Shown piece after piece: positions 42,325-55,782 of a stretch of DNA of 64,000 nucleotides; within the stretch, counting starts at the first letter, position 1; each line of letters opens with the position of its first letter. The stretch lies in the NCBI RefSeq assembly GCF_047663525.1, contig NC_092597.1:16142501-16206500 (forward strand), written 5' to 3'. The stretch is from Anas platyrhynchos. Lineage: Eukaryota > Chordata > Aves > Anseriformes > Anatidae. A model generated the notes under the pieces. It was given only the letters and a program-made list of their open reading frames with translations, had not been told where the DNA came from and ran no database searches. Both the position numbers and the translations under genes were made by a program.

Positions 42325-44649
42325 ACCCGACTCTTTCATAATGGTATTCAGTTCTGCAGCCTCCTAGACTCTTTTCCAATGGAGTGCCATCCTGTGAGTT
42401 AATTAAAGTTCCTAGACCTGGTATTCCCAAATACTTTAAGTTGCATGACATGCACTTTCACTGTACATGATCACTAACCTTATTCAGGTGTTTTTGGTTG
42501 TTGTAATGCCTTAGGGAGAACCTGTAAAATAGTGCTTATGTAGGTCCATGGACAAAGATTTAATACTAAGCATACACTCATCAAAAGGTAATTTTTCCTT
42601 CATTTCCCAAACTCTGTTGTTCTATGCATACAATGCTTTGTTTACAGAAAAGTAACATGTGATATAAATACTGCATTAAAAGCATGTCTAATTGAACAAA
42701 AACAGCAGTGTCAGTGGGTATTGCATTGACTTTAGCCATGATATGATGTATCAAGCATAGCAAGAATGGTACTCTTTAAACGTCATGGGTCTTTAAACAT
42801 GAGGTTTTGAGTTGTGTTTATTATTTTAATATTTTTGTATTGAGGTTATAGACTGCATAAATGATTATGTTGGGCTTAGAGAGATACTACAGGATGTTTG
42901 TGTCTGAACTATGAAATTACTAAATAGCTGGTACTGAAAAAAAGCTCCATCAATTTCTTTAAAGTCATTGACCAATACAGAGTTTATAAGTTACTGCAGC
43001 ACAAGAGTAGTAAAAACAGTATGTGAGCTCCCCTGTATGGTGTCATTCTAATTTAAAACAAATATTTTAAAAGTTATGACTTTACCTCCTCATTCCACAT
43101 TTCCAGTCACATAATGTTCCTTTTTCATCTGACTTTGCATTCCTTTTGATTTATATTCCCCTAAACTGTAGTCTGAAATAAGGGGCCCTTTAGGTTGAAT
43201 GAAAGGGGAATTATCAATTGCCAAAACTATGATTTATCAAGCAAAAAAAGTACAGGGCAGAAGAAAAATGAACTTCTTCCACATATAAAAATCGAATGAA
43301 AATTTTCTCTGTATTTTTCATTAGTTCAATATAAGAGGTGTATTTAGACCTGTCTGATGCTGCATTTTTATTGTCTCTGCATTTTGCATATTTGTTGCTA
43401 CTACCTTTTCCTTTCTGCCTTGAACAGAGAGATAGGAATGAATGGAAGTAGTGAAAGATGAATATATTCAATCCATTTGAGTACTAGTGGCAGAATTTGC
43501 TCCATATTTTACTTTCTGGCACAGGCACCACTTTCTGTAGCCTCAGTCTCACTGAAGTCTGGGTCTTTTTATCACTTAGCACCTCACAGGTAGTATTCAT
43601 GGTCCTGTCTTGGTTGCTGGGTTTACTAGTTTTTTTTGTTTTTAATTTAGCATTGTCAGCGGTTGATGAGAAATTATGCAATCTCTTTCCTGTAAATATC
43701 TATGCCTGAATAATATGACTTTACTGCATTTATAAGTACAGTAGTCATTTCAGTTGCAAGGCTTTAGCTGAAGCTACTTCTGAGTATTTGTCATTTCTGG
43801 TGCCTCAAAGAGGCACAGCTACTTAATACAGCTGCTTCTCTGCACTAACAATGTCTTGGCGCACATTTCTTCTGTTTTACTGTGTCTCTAAGGCTGTCAC
43901 AATCAGAATGAGTCTGAATGGATGTGTTTTATTTGTAGTATAGAAGATAACAGTATAAAGCTCCAATGGCAGCTGTCTTTCTCTTGACTGCACGCATTGC
44001 TCGCTAGCATCATTGTTGACAGCAAGATGAGACTAAATTACCTTACACGTTTCTTGTGGGTGAAATAATATAGTCTGTCAGAAAAAATAGCTCCCTGGTA
44101 AGACACAAAACATAATGCTCTTGGTGCTTCATGAGATCCAATGATACCTTGCCTGAGTGTGTGATTGATACTGGAGCCAAATTTAGCATTCTAAACAGTC
44201 TGCAATCTAGTGTCTTTGGGAGACGGCTCTTCTCACATATTTTGAGATCAGTCTACACCTTCAGAGCAGTATCTAATGTTAAATAGCTTGGAGTTAGTGA
44301 CCAAGAGGCCTCAGATGAGGATTCTTGACCTGAGATTTTTTGGTTTTCTTTCCTACAGATTTTAGGTTCAGAAGTTATTCATATTAATTAGTCTAATTGA
44401 CCTGACAAAGAAAATTTTAACCTGTCATTCCTGTCTTGATGACAACAATATGCTCCAGGTAAAGCATATCTTTTAAAATAAGCATCAAATCTGAATGTGA
44501 AGACATTATCCTCCCAATCCTGAAAACTTGTTCTATCCATATATAAATTGTTAGCTACTATTTCTTTTAAACATCTCTGTATTCAGATACTCATTTGCAT
44601 TTATTTACCTATTTGTCCAAAAGAGCTTCAATAGTATTGTTATTTGTGT

Positions 44650-45230
44650 GGCCAACAGGGCAAGGGAGGTGATCGTCCCCCTGTACTCAGCTCTGGTGAG
44701 GCTGCACCTCGAAACTGAACTGTGTTCAGTTTTGGGCCCCTCACTACAAGGACATCGAGGTGCTTGAGCGGGTCCAGAGAAGGGCGACGAAGCTGGTGAG
44801 GGGCCTGGAGAACAAGTCCTACAAGGAGCGGTTGAGGGAGCTGGGCTTGTTCAGCCTGGAGAAGAGGAGGCTCAGGGGCGACCTTATCGTTCTCTACAGG
44901 TACCTCAAAGGAGGCTGTAGTGAGGTGGGGGTTGGCCTGTTCTCCCACGTGCCTGGTGACAGGACGAGGGGGAATGGGCTAAAGTTGCGCCAGGGGAGTT
45001 TTAGGTTGGATGTTAGGAAGAACTTCTTTACCGAAAGGGCTGTTAGACATTGAAACAGGCTGCCCAGGGAAGTGGTGGAGTCACCATCCCTGGAAGTCTT
45101 TAAAAGATGTTTAGATGTAGAACTTAGGAATATGGTTTAGTGGGGACTGTTAGTGTTAGGTCAGAGGTTGGACTCGATGATCTTGAGGTCTCTTCCAACC
45201 TAGAAATTCTGTGATTCTGTGATTCTGTTA
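44650..45230 (+). mobile_element. CR1 LINE, 5'-truncated copy
   Basis: The 3' part of a CR1 non-LTR retrotransposon in plus orientation. The reverse transcriptase tail is recognisable: [57 protein letters not shown], then after a stop NRLPREVVESPSLEVFK. It ends in the CR1-type GATTCTGTGATTCTG repeat at about 45204-45228. A small insertion near 44710 breaks the frame and a TGA replaces a conserved Trp in RHWNRLP at about 45052. It is a dead copy. The family is typical of birds and other sauropsids. Confidence 0.95.
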
Positions 45231-48200
45231 TTGCACATTAAAAGTCATGATCACTTCCCTAGCATTTTTTCATGAAGATCAGTAGGTGGTGGTCAGGAGG
45301 TGTCATGAAACGTTATTGTGTGTCCTAATATTTTATTGTGGTTTTGTTTTTGTTTTTTAATTTTGTGATGACATTAGTTTTAACACCAAAAAATAACTGT
45401 TGGTTCCACAGAGTCTGTAGTCTAGGGCTCCCAGAGAATGGGTAATTGAGATCCATTGCATTAAGGAGTGGAAGGGATACCTTATTCCATAAGAAGTAGT
45501 TATAACTCAGATCACAGCTACTATATTTATTTTGCAGCTGATGTAGGGGACAAGAGCAGCTGTGAGATCAGATTATGCAACAGTTTGTCTACCTCCTGAC
45601 TGCATGTCTGTCTTGTGAATAGGAAAGGCTCTCTGGAAAGCTGTCTGGGTATGTGCAAAAACCTGGTATGTCTGTGAATGTGTAAAACAGTGTGGTCAGG
45701 CTTACAGATTGCCATGTGCTAAAGCAGACTTAGGACTCAGGGCAGCCACTGAATGACTCTGACACTGGAGCAGAAACGAGCTCTGGAAGGTCCAATTTTC
45801 AGTCTTTTTCCTAACATGTGCCCATTTTTGAGTGGCTATCAAGAAAATATCTAGTGTTCTCTCCATAAGAAATAATACTAAATCCTTTGTCTCAGCTCGA
45901 GTTTCCCAAAAGAAAGCAGTCTTTTCTGGAATTTGAGAGTCCAACATCATGTTCTAAGACAGCCATACAACCAACATTGTAACCCAAGATTTCCAGTCTG
46001 GTTTTCTTTCCTTTTTCTTCAACATAATTCTGATTATAAATATTGTCTTTTAGTTTGTGACATGAATCTTAAAAGACTTGACTCAAACATTCAAGAGGTA
46101 AGAATACCCAGACTTCTGGGGGTAGCATACAAGAACAGGAATTTAAAAGTTGGTCGTGGTTTGGTTTTTGTTTTTGTTTTTCCTGTTTCTGGCCAAAACA
46201 GAGGATCTCTATGTATAATATGTTAAGTTTTTGTCAATATCAATATAGGCTGACCATTAATCTTGGGCAATGACTTCAAGTACCTATAACTGAACCTTAT
46301 CTACCATATCTAATACACACCACTCACTCCAAAAACCAGTAACAATATGCCCCAGCCCATTTTTCAACAGAGCACTGTACTGTGAGTCTGGATATCTCCT
46401 TCCAGTGACCTGATGCTTTAACATCAGATAAGTTTACTTCCCCACTTTTCTGAATCCCTGTCCTCATCAGTGCAAATGAGTTGTAGTTGCTCCTTTCTTT
46501 CTCAGATGGGCAGGGATTTCTCTGATAAAAAGTACTAAAAGAGAATTCAGTGAAATTCTTTTAATTAGACAAAGCAATTAACTACCCTTAGAAAACAGTA
46601 AGTATTTGCTGGTGGCAAGTGATGATATCCTATACCAACTCATCTCATTATGCAGAATAGTTTTCATACAAAGTTTATTCTGTACAGTAATTCCAGAAAT
46701 ATCAAAGCAGAAAAAATATGCAAGTTATTTTGCAGTGTACAGTATGTGTCATACTGTAATACAGGCAAGACAAATGTTATAACAGTACTAGAAAAATAAA
46801 AGGAGCAGGTCACATCCTCAGTGCTCTCTGATAGCAAAACCGTGTTGAAGAGGCCATGGTCCTTAGGGTCTGTCCCCCCAGCATAGACTGAAGCAATTTG
46901 ACAGCCACAGCAATTTGACAGCATTATGTCATCTGTTCCCAGCCACAGGATGGTATGGTGGGGGAAGAGGGGAGTGTTTTGGCCCCCCCTCGCACCCTGA
47001 CATCAATCCCCCTGCAGAGAGCCTCTGCACTAACTGTGTCTCCCAGGGGGCTGCTGGCCAGGAGGTGTGCCCTTGGCTCACAGCTTACCAGCTGCACAAC
47101 AAATGAGGTTACGCTGGCAGTATGGACAATATATCGTCAATGTGTGTGTTGTACTAGCCTGCATGTTTTTTCTGTAGGCTCATACTGTATGAATCAGTTA
47201 CTAATGAGGCTCATAACAGAGGGAACTATTAAGTGAGCATTGCATTAATAATGTTGGCACAGTTCCAAGACTACAGATGTTATTTATAGTATATGACTAA
47301 ACAAATATGCATCCCCTTTGAGTCTGAGACTCTGGACCAATTTACTGATTTCCTGTATAGGCTAGTTCATACAGAGATTCAAGTAAATAGTGCATTTGGA
47401 TGTCTTGCCTGGAAGTATGTTCTGAAACATAATAATCATATTAATATTTAATTGTAAAATGGATTGGAAATGCGCATGTGTTTTCAGAGGATTAGATAGT
47501 ACTCCTATCCAGTTCTCATGGAGACATGCATCTTTCTGCATTTCTTCTTTAAAGAAAAATAAAACATTTAAAGAGTGAAGCTTGCAGCTACGCAACATTT
47601 GAAATGAGCAAAAAGGTTAGAAACAATTCTGGAAAAAAATGTACTTAGCAAAAGCTAAAAAATATCCCATATCCTCTCCTTTATATCCTGTTTTGAAATT
47701 AATTCCCTTCTCTTTTTTAGGAAGATGAATTACTGTTGAGAGAGAACTTGTAAATTTAAATGCATTTGAGCAATGAATCATTTGATTTATGTTTTTGTTT
47801 CTTTTCTGCCTCCCGATATTGCAGGTTTTAAGAGGCCTTCAAAACTGAAGAAAGTTACAGGCTCACAAAATTCTCTGGTACAGTCTGCTGACTTTCATAT
47901 GTGTCAGGAGAAATAGGAGAAATATACAGCAAAGCAAAAGTGACCAAAGTTAAGGTACTTTCATGTACAGCATCTCTGTTTTAAATCATAAGACTGATAT
48001 TTCAACAACACTAACTTACTTCAAATTTCTAATACAACTTAAAAACAAAACAGAGAATAGAAAGGCAAAAAATATATAGTTTGTGAAATACCTCTGGTTT
48101 TATGTCTTACCTGTTTACTCTTCTCATTTAAATTGTCAGATAAAAACAATTGAAAATGATACATACTGACATATAAAAGCAGTTGGCTGTATGATGCCCA

Positions 48201-49525
48201 AATAATTTGATATAAAAATATTACTTACCATTGCCAAGGTTCTTCTTATTTAAGTTCACTATTATCATTCCTTCTTGGACATGATGTATACAGCAGAGTC
48301 AGTTCCCAGTGTGTTAAATACTTGAGAAAATAATAAATGCAGTGCAACTCCACAGTGTTTGGATATTTGACTGTAACTCCTAAGCATTCAAAGTGACTAC
48401 TCAATATAACAATTTTTCCTCAGCAGAAAATGCCTTGCTATTTGCCAGCAAATCTTTAATGCTTTAGATTGGGTATTTCCAACTACCGCCCTACTTGCTA
48501 GGCAGATGTGTATAAAAGAGATGTTATTTCACTGAATCAACCACTGAGATCGTAACCCTTTTCCTGTACCACAAACAGAAATGTAAAACCTCAAACTTTC
48601 CTTTTGGACTTTTACTGACTTGTGTCTGTTGTAAGAAAGCAAAACACAACTAGTCCAAGGACTAATATATGGAAAATGTGTTAAAATGCTTTAGATCATC
48701 TCATTGCTTCTAATCCCTGCAATTCATTGGTTAACTGGCTCGTTCTGTGTTTATGTAGTTGCATGGTACAAATACAACACCTAAACTCCTTGCCCAAAGT
48801 TGAAATGATTCATTTATTACTCTTAACCTAAAAAAAAAAAAAAAAAGGAAGAAGAAAGAAAACACACACAGTGCTCATTTAACCCAAGTGAGTGAAAACG
48901 CCTTTCATAAGCTCTGCAAGGGCTTGGGGAGGTTGTTCTTTGGTGAATAAAGTCTGTGTAGTGGAGCAAGAAGTTTTGTCTGCGGATGGCAGAATTTAAA
49001 CTAAAGCAAACAGATAAACCAGGACCCTTCTGCTGCATGAAAAGAAGATAATAGTAAAGGAGGTGCAAATGTTATTCATATCTGGTCACTTTTGAAAGGG
49101 ATTCATTCTTTTGGGGAAGGGAGAGGAGGCAGGAGGGAAAGAGGTATGTTTGTGAGGGTTTTCTATGTCCCTGCCAGCACTCTGCATTCTGAAATTACAT
49201 CACTGGCCAGAGTTTATGTCTTTTTGTGAGGTAATTACTCACCTTAAACATGTAATATATAAGGCTTTCCATCTTCTGTGTGCTTATAAATATTAATTAA
49301 TTAAATGTTACAGCCACTGTGGAGAAAGCAAATGAGACATAATGACTGAGGGCCATACTAAGTAAGTGGAAACCACGACCAAGTAAAGTCATTTCTGCTG
49401 CTTCTTTGCCTATACTGAGGCGAAGAAAAGGGCTATGTGGTAAGTCACAATTCCATAGAATGTACCACACTGTCTTCTGAAACTGGCTGTGGAACCAGTC
49501 ACTTACTGGGAGAAACAGGAATACA

Positions 49526-50239
49526 ATGAGTAACCCTTGTTCTCATGCCTGTTTTCCAGCCATAATACAAATACCTCTAAGCACAACTCTGATGGGACAG
49601 TGGTATTCTGCCTTCATTCATCATCTTCTCCAGATGGGCATTAGGCTTAATCAAATTCTAGCACTAACAGCTTGTTTCAGGACCACAGCTGGAATCAGCA
49701 TGTCTAGACTAGCACTGATTTATTCCTGGCTCTCAGACCTATGTGCAAGCTACTATTCCATATGCTTTTTGTTAGAGGTAATAATGCCATTTCACAGCAT
49801 AACTTTCTTTTCTTCTTTTTTTTTTTTCTTCTCCTTTTTTTATTGGAATAAGAATTTATTTTGGCTATGTGGGAAAATGCCCTGCCCCTGCTCTGGACAA
49901 GACTACTGCCAGTTCTGCTGGTATAGAGCAAGGTTACAGATAAACAAAATAAAGTTCATAAAGGAAACAGTTAAATTTTTTGACTGCCTTCACTCTGTCA
50001 CAGAAAATGCTAAACACATTTGTAAGTTATATAAAACTGCATCAGTTCATATTTTCCCTTGCTGGTTTCACAGCCCAGAACAGCATAAGGACCTAGTGAC
50101 ATCTTTAGCCTCTCAAGAGTCTAGTAATAAAAATAAAAATCCTCCACAGAAAACAACACTGTTTCTCTCCACACCCTCCCACTGCTGGGTAAATGAGTTT
50201 CCCATTTTGCTCACTTATCCTCAGACTAAACAACGTTGA
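49526..50239 (+). other. 237-codon intergenic open frame, not supported as a gene
   Basis: The longest stop-free plus-strand frame outside known exons, starting at ATG 49526. Composition is skewed by a T-rich tract near 49810-49840 that yields a poly-Phe run. No domain, no signal peptide and no splice or promoter context seen. Most likely chance. Confidence 0.2.
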
Positions 50240-51319
50240 ATTTACAAATCTGACATCTAATTACAGCAAGCACTAGGAACCTAGGAACCACAAAGGTTGG
50301 TGTATATCACTGTCCATAGTGCATAGGACAGCCTTCAATCTGGAATGTCAAGTATTCAGGAGAGAAACCTCTGCCTTAAATTATATCTAGGCGATATATG
50401 CACTGAGGTATGCTATAGCCCTAAACTGGATGGGTGTGTACATGGGGGGATCCTCTGCCATAAATTAACCTCTGGTTTTAGTCTTTCTAGTTTACTGTGT
50501 AAGTGATAATGTCAACAGCATCATGCATGTCTGACAGTGGTCTGCAGAATATGGGAAAGCAACCTTCTGCGTAAATACTGTAGGGAAGGCAAATAGTGGG
50601 TGTCCAACAGCATCAACAATCCTGACAGCAAAGCTGAAGGAACTAAGCTGGTGAGCTGTGCCTGCAGTGGGGGAAAAGTGGGTCATAAAGTCATGTGGGG
50701 GAGCACTGGGATAATGGGTGTGGGACTGCAGAGGGTTAATCAGCTCTGAGATGTGCAAGTGTGGGGTGTAGGGAAATAGAAGGGATTAAAGGAAGGAAGA
50801 TCTCAGGTTAGGGTGCTTGACTGGACCTGGGGAAGCAGGTGAAATTTGAATAGAAGGTGATGGGTACAGGCACCAACTGAGTGTAAACCAAATAGGAAGT
50901 GGTACTGGATTGGGCCCTGCAGACTAGGGTGAGGGGAGAGCAGAGAGGAGGCTTGGTGAGGAACTGCCCCTTTCCATTTTTCTCTGCAGTAACAGGGAAA
51001 TGATGCATTTGTGCTGGAAAGAGGCCCATCAATAGTCTGTATGTCGTTTTTAAGCCATTCATCTATAGATATAGTGAAGGTAAGTCCCTCCCACTATCCT
51101 TGTTTACAAACTTATAAACTGAGCAGATAAGTCGTTTAGAGGAAAAGAAAATTAATTTCAAGGATGTCATGATTCTGACACCCTTTAAAATATCTTTCAC
51201 TTTATAGAAGTTTGTCTATGCCTTTAAATCCACTTTAATTCCCTATTTTAGGTGATTTTCAAAGAATGAAAACAAAATACGCTATTCTTAAAACAGAGAA
51301 TACATTATTGATGTATTTG

Positions 51320-51760
51320 ATGGTATTGTTATTATTTCCAGTATTATTTTCCAATCCATCTTTAATATAGCCTGACATCTTGTTTGCTTTTTTTGACCAC
51401 TGCTGTGCACTGAGTAGAAATTTCCATTAAGCTGTCCACAGTAACGCCTAAATCTTTTTCTTGAGTGATTTTGCAAACCATCAGTGTATATGAATAGTTT
51501 GAATTGTTCCTTTCAATGCACATTACCTTACACTTACCTACGCTAAATTTCAGCTGCCATCTTGTTGCCCAGACCCTTCCTTTAGCTTTTGTTTGTTTTA
51601 TTTCCTTTATTTCTTCAAGTTATGGCTTTTCTAAACAATCACGTATAATTTCACAGTTACACCACCTCTGGTGTTGCATGCTTGCTTTTCAGATGAGTAG
51701 TAAATACACTATATTAATCCCAGATTGCATGTAGATTTTTGGATATCTCCTTGTTAATAT
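51320..51760 (+). mobile_element. ancient amniote interspersed repeat (CR1/L3-like)
   Basis: The stretch GACCACTGCTGTGCACTGAG, CACATTACCTTACACTTACC and TTTCAGCTGCCATCTTGTTG with CCCAGACC matches from memory a common old repeat of turtle, crocodile and bird genomes. That repeat has TGCATTACTTTGCATTTATC and CATCTGCCATTTTGTTGCCC. Strongly diverged; the exact family name is uncertain. Confidence 0.45.
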
Positions 51761-52324
51761 ACTTCCTAGCTGAAAATAGCCATTAACTTGTGTTTTTTAT
51801 TTGGTCTTGAATACTGACCATAAGTCAAACACTTTACACTATTTAGAATATATAACTAATGATACTTTTAAAATTATAACTTCATCTCCTTTTGTAATGT
51901 CTTTAATAAAGAATTTAATGGAAAGTGTCTGTTGAAACTGTGTATGGACAAATACAGCCAGCCTAGATATAGGCAAAACTAGCATTTACCTAGAGCAGCA
52001 AACTGTTTGGGAGTGAGAAAATTGTAATCCTACTGTGCAAGAGCAGTCCCTTCTAGTCTCCCAAGAGCAGTGTGGAATAATTCAGCAACATCTGAATTCA
52101 GTAAAGCAGCTTCTAGGTGCTTTGAGCCTATCTATTGAACCCATGTGTTGTCCCATGCATCCAATCTCCCTTCTCCTTCCTGCTTTCTTGACGCTGGGGA
52201 AGCAGCATGTGCAGGTCGCAGACTACTCTAGCAAATGGAAATGAGGAGACTGGAGGACTGGAACCATTTTCGCTGGCTAGCCCCAAGCCACCCACCCACC
52301 CTCACTGTGGATGCAGTCTTGGAA

Positions 52325-52343
52325 ATGTGTGTGTGTGTGTGTG
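52325..52343 (+). repeat. (TG)9 microsatellite
   Basis: Uninterrupted TG dinucleotides after GGAAA. Confidence 0.95.
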
Positions 52344-55300
52344 CCAAGTGTTAAGGGGAAACAGTGTCCTTACCACTGAATAAAGCACTACATGAGCCAC
52401 TCTGCCCAGGTAGGGCATCCACTCTTATTAGAACAGGTTATTACAAGGTGGAAAGAGTTCAGAAAAAAATTATACAAAAAGTCTGAGGAGTGTTCATTGC
52501 AGGAAGAGACTAAAGAATCTGTTTTATTTTCTTCCAGCAGATTGTTGCAAGATGATTTCTTTGCTGTCTGTCTACATACCTTCATGAGACAGAATTCAGA
52601 GGCTTGGGATGGAAAGACAGACTTCTTTGAATCAGAAATACAATTTTAAAAAATGTTCATAATTTAAGGTAATTAAAGCATTCTGGCATGTTTATTCTGC
52701 TCTGTGCAATTTACTACAGCAGCAATGGGCTTGGGGTATAACAGCTGATCTTCAACAGCTGTTACTCTTGTAACCAATTTGTAGAGCTATTTGGTTGTTG
52801 TTTTTACAAAAGCCTGCCCATCTATTCACACTTCGCATTAATGTTTTTCTGGATTGGAAGAATGTAACGCAGTAATTTGGCAAAATTGGGTAAAATAGGT
52901 AAAGAAAACAAACCATTAGTGAGGTGAATCTAAGTGAAACTATTAATTATACCTCCCCTGGTGCTGTCCTGATTGTACTCAACACGAAAATGGTACATAG
53001 ACAATGAATTCAGGGCTGTAAATGCAATACACTTTTTATTCCATAACTTGAGGCATACCAGGATCTTTGCACAGTAACAGGAACGTTATGCAACAAACTA
53101 TTTTTAACTTTTGCAAAGATCTATTTATTTTTTTAATCTCTAAAATACTCTTTCAAGTGAACATTTTTAATTTTGGTTCAACAGGGGAGAAAAGTATCAG
53201 CAAAAAACTTCATAGACTGTTACCGAAAAATATAATTAGAGCTATATCTGACTACTAAACTGAAAAGATGATTTATTGCTTATTTCTGTGGGGAAAATCT
53301 TTGCTCACATTCAAATGTTTCATGTCATGTTAGATTCTCCCCAGGCACAGATAGCCATACAAATTTTAAAATATTTTGAACAGCTTTAGTTTATGTTCTT
53401 CTTTTTCTCTGTAGTTTTGATTTCATGGGTATGTTTTCCAGGCTCTTTAAGAACTCTTTCTTTGCCTATCAGTTCAGTTTCAACTTCACTGTCCCACCCT
53501 CAGGAAGTATGTCTTAGCCAACGGTGCTGTTATGTTGCAGGCACAAGGTCTCCAGCTGATGAATACTCTCTTCATGGCAGTTACACAGGAGAATTGTCCT
53601 CAGTTAATTACACTGTTCCTTTAGAAAAATTGCCCTACCCCAATATATTAATATACATGTATTCTCGTTGTAGAATAACTTGAAATATGTTTGAAGAATC
53701 ATTATTGTGCATTTATACTGACTCTGACATCTTTCTTTACAATATGAACCTTGTGCTGTTACAGAAAACCTAAAATTGCTATAGGTTGCATGGACCAATC
53801 AAATAAGCTGCATCACTTACATGTAACATTTAACTTCTAAAATCAAACAGCTAACAGTTCTGTTGTGTAACAAGTCAAATGTGTGGTATAAATCAACTTT
53901 GTTTCAATTCTTTCTCTGATGAATGAATGTTCTGTTCTCAGACATAATTGCTTTGATGAAATGGTTGCTCACATCAACCATATAGTGCAAATGGTTACTC
54001 CCCAAATCCTTGTTAAGCTAATTTCATAGGAAGCAGGAATTTGTGTTGGTGTTTCTGAATTCTGTATTAAGCCTAGTGTTCAGTAGAAACCATTCACAAG
54101 TCCCAGAGCGTGACACTGTTTAAAATCACTTAGCACTTCAGAACAAAATTCCATAACCGCCTAACATGGCATAATCAGTTGATATATGCAGTTAGATATT
54201 AATTAGCATGGAACAGAGGAAAATGTTGAAATACAAGCACTGCTGGAAGCATCAACATTTTCAATGAGCAGTAAGAACAATAAGTTATGTTCTATCAAAG
54301 GTCATGCACTGCAATTATTGAGATAGTTATGTGGATGCCTTTTAAACAAATTTTCACTTGTTCCTGAAAAAAGAATGTGCATAAAAGAGAACAGATACTG
54401 AGTATTTTTGTCATGATGGAGTTATCAATGTTTTTATTAATTAAACCTGTGAATTTTGGTGTGATTTGACACCAAATATATGCAGAAAGATTTTGTGGTA
54501 CATTTTAGAATGCCAGAACATTTATGAACAATAATAATTTCTTGGTAATATTTGTATGGTGCTTTGGTCAGCACCTAGGAAACATCCAAAAAGTAGTTCT
54601 TACTGTATTCTTTACAAAGCAGTTATGCCTGTTTATCAGGCAAGGATGCTAACTCATAGGTATGGTAAACAAAGGATGAAAATGCACCTGATGCATGTAT
54701 GACAAAGTGTGAAATAGGCTACTGTTACCCATGTTAGCTAGGGAAACGGAAGGAGTTTTCACTTCATTTAAAACAGTGACCAGAAACACAAAGATCAAAC
54801 CTAGGGGATTTTTGGCCATGGTAATCTCTTTTTATTACCTCTGTCTACCACGATCGCTAGTCAAAGATGGTGCCATAAAAGCAAAAGACATAGTTACAGT
54901 CCTTCACCTGGGCTTCATCCATTTACCATGCACATAGAAAACTAGTCCATTCCCATTTACTCCAGTCCATTGTAAGAATTATGGTTTAGTATCTTATTAT
55001 GAGTTGTGATTTTGTTTCGTAAGAGGTATGAGCATGAACTTGTTATGACACAGCTTTGTGACTGTCTGATCACTGGGTTGACTTCCTCATCCTCCAAAGC
55101 TTGTTTCTGGGATTACCAAGGATATCATAGCTGACCACTTTCTTCAGGAACTTGTTAGGCTGGGGTTTACTGTTGTTTGCAGTTTCATACCTTGATCTTC
55201 CCCTTTATCTTGGTTGGCTTCCCCTCTGTAGGAAGGCAAGATGGGAGGCACTCAACATGGTCATCTGCTCAACGTGTCCTAGGGGGAGTTATCACACTGA

Positions 55301-55679
55301 CTGGCTTAGGAGGATCAAAGAGCACAGCCTCATAAATTGGGCTGTCTCTGAGTGACTTCTCAGCCACAAGTAGAACCTGAGGTCGGCTGGATTTTGTGGA
55401 CAGAATTGTGCATCAAGCAGAAGGGGGAAAGATGATGGACAAGAAAAAAGGGGACGTGATGAAGCATAAAATAGAGTGTTATTCTGGATTACTACGTGAC
55501 GTGAAGTCATTTGTAATCAGGCTTGAGTATGCATATGTTCAGGACCACACAAGATTACACTGAAAGAGATTAAATCAGGTAGTTTCAAAAAAAAGAACAG
55601 TTAATATTTTTAGATGAGGAAAGATTGTTCTTCACACACTGAACTACATGTTATTGCTGTGCCAACATTAAAGTACCTA

Positions 55680-55782
55680 GTATGTGTATGTATGTATAGT
55701 TCATTTTTATTATATGTACATAACTATGTATGTATACACATATATGTACACATACATGCATGCATAGATATATATTTTTTTG
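55680..55782 (+). repeat. TATG/TACA-rich compound simple repeat
   Basis: Alternating TATGTATG, ATATGTACA and CATGCATG units in low-complexity alternating purine-pyrimidine sequence, ending in a T run. Confidence 0.85.

Noticed and set aside
49526..50239. 237-codon plus-strand ORF
   Set aside because: Amino-acid composition follows a local T-rich tract, there is no recognisable domain or splice context, and such a length is possible by chance in 64 kb.
55680..55782. Possible functional alternating purine-pyrimidine element
   Set aside because: It is adequately explained as a compound microsatellite.
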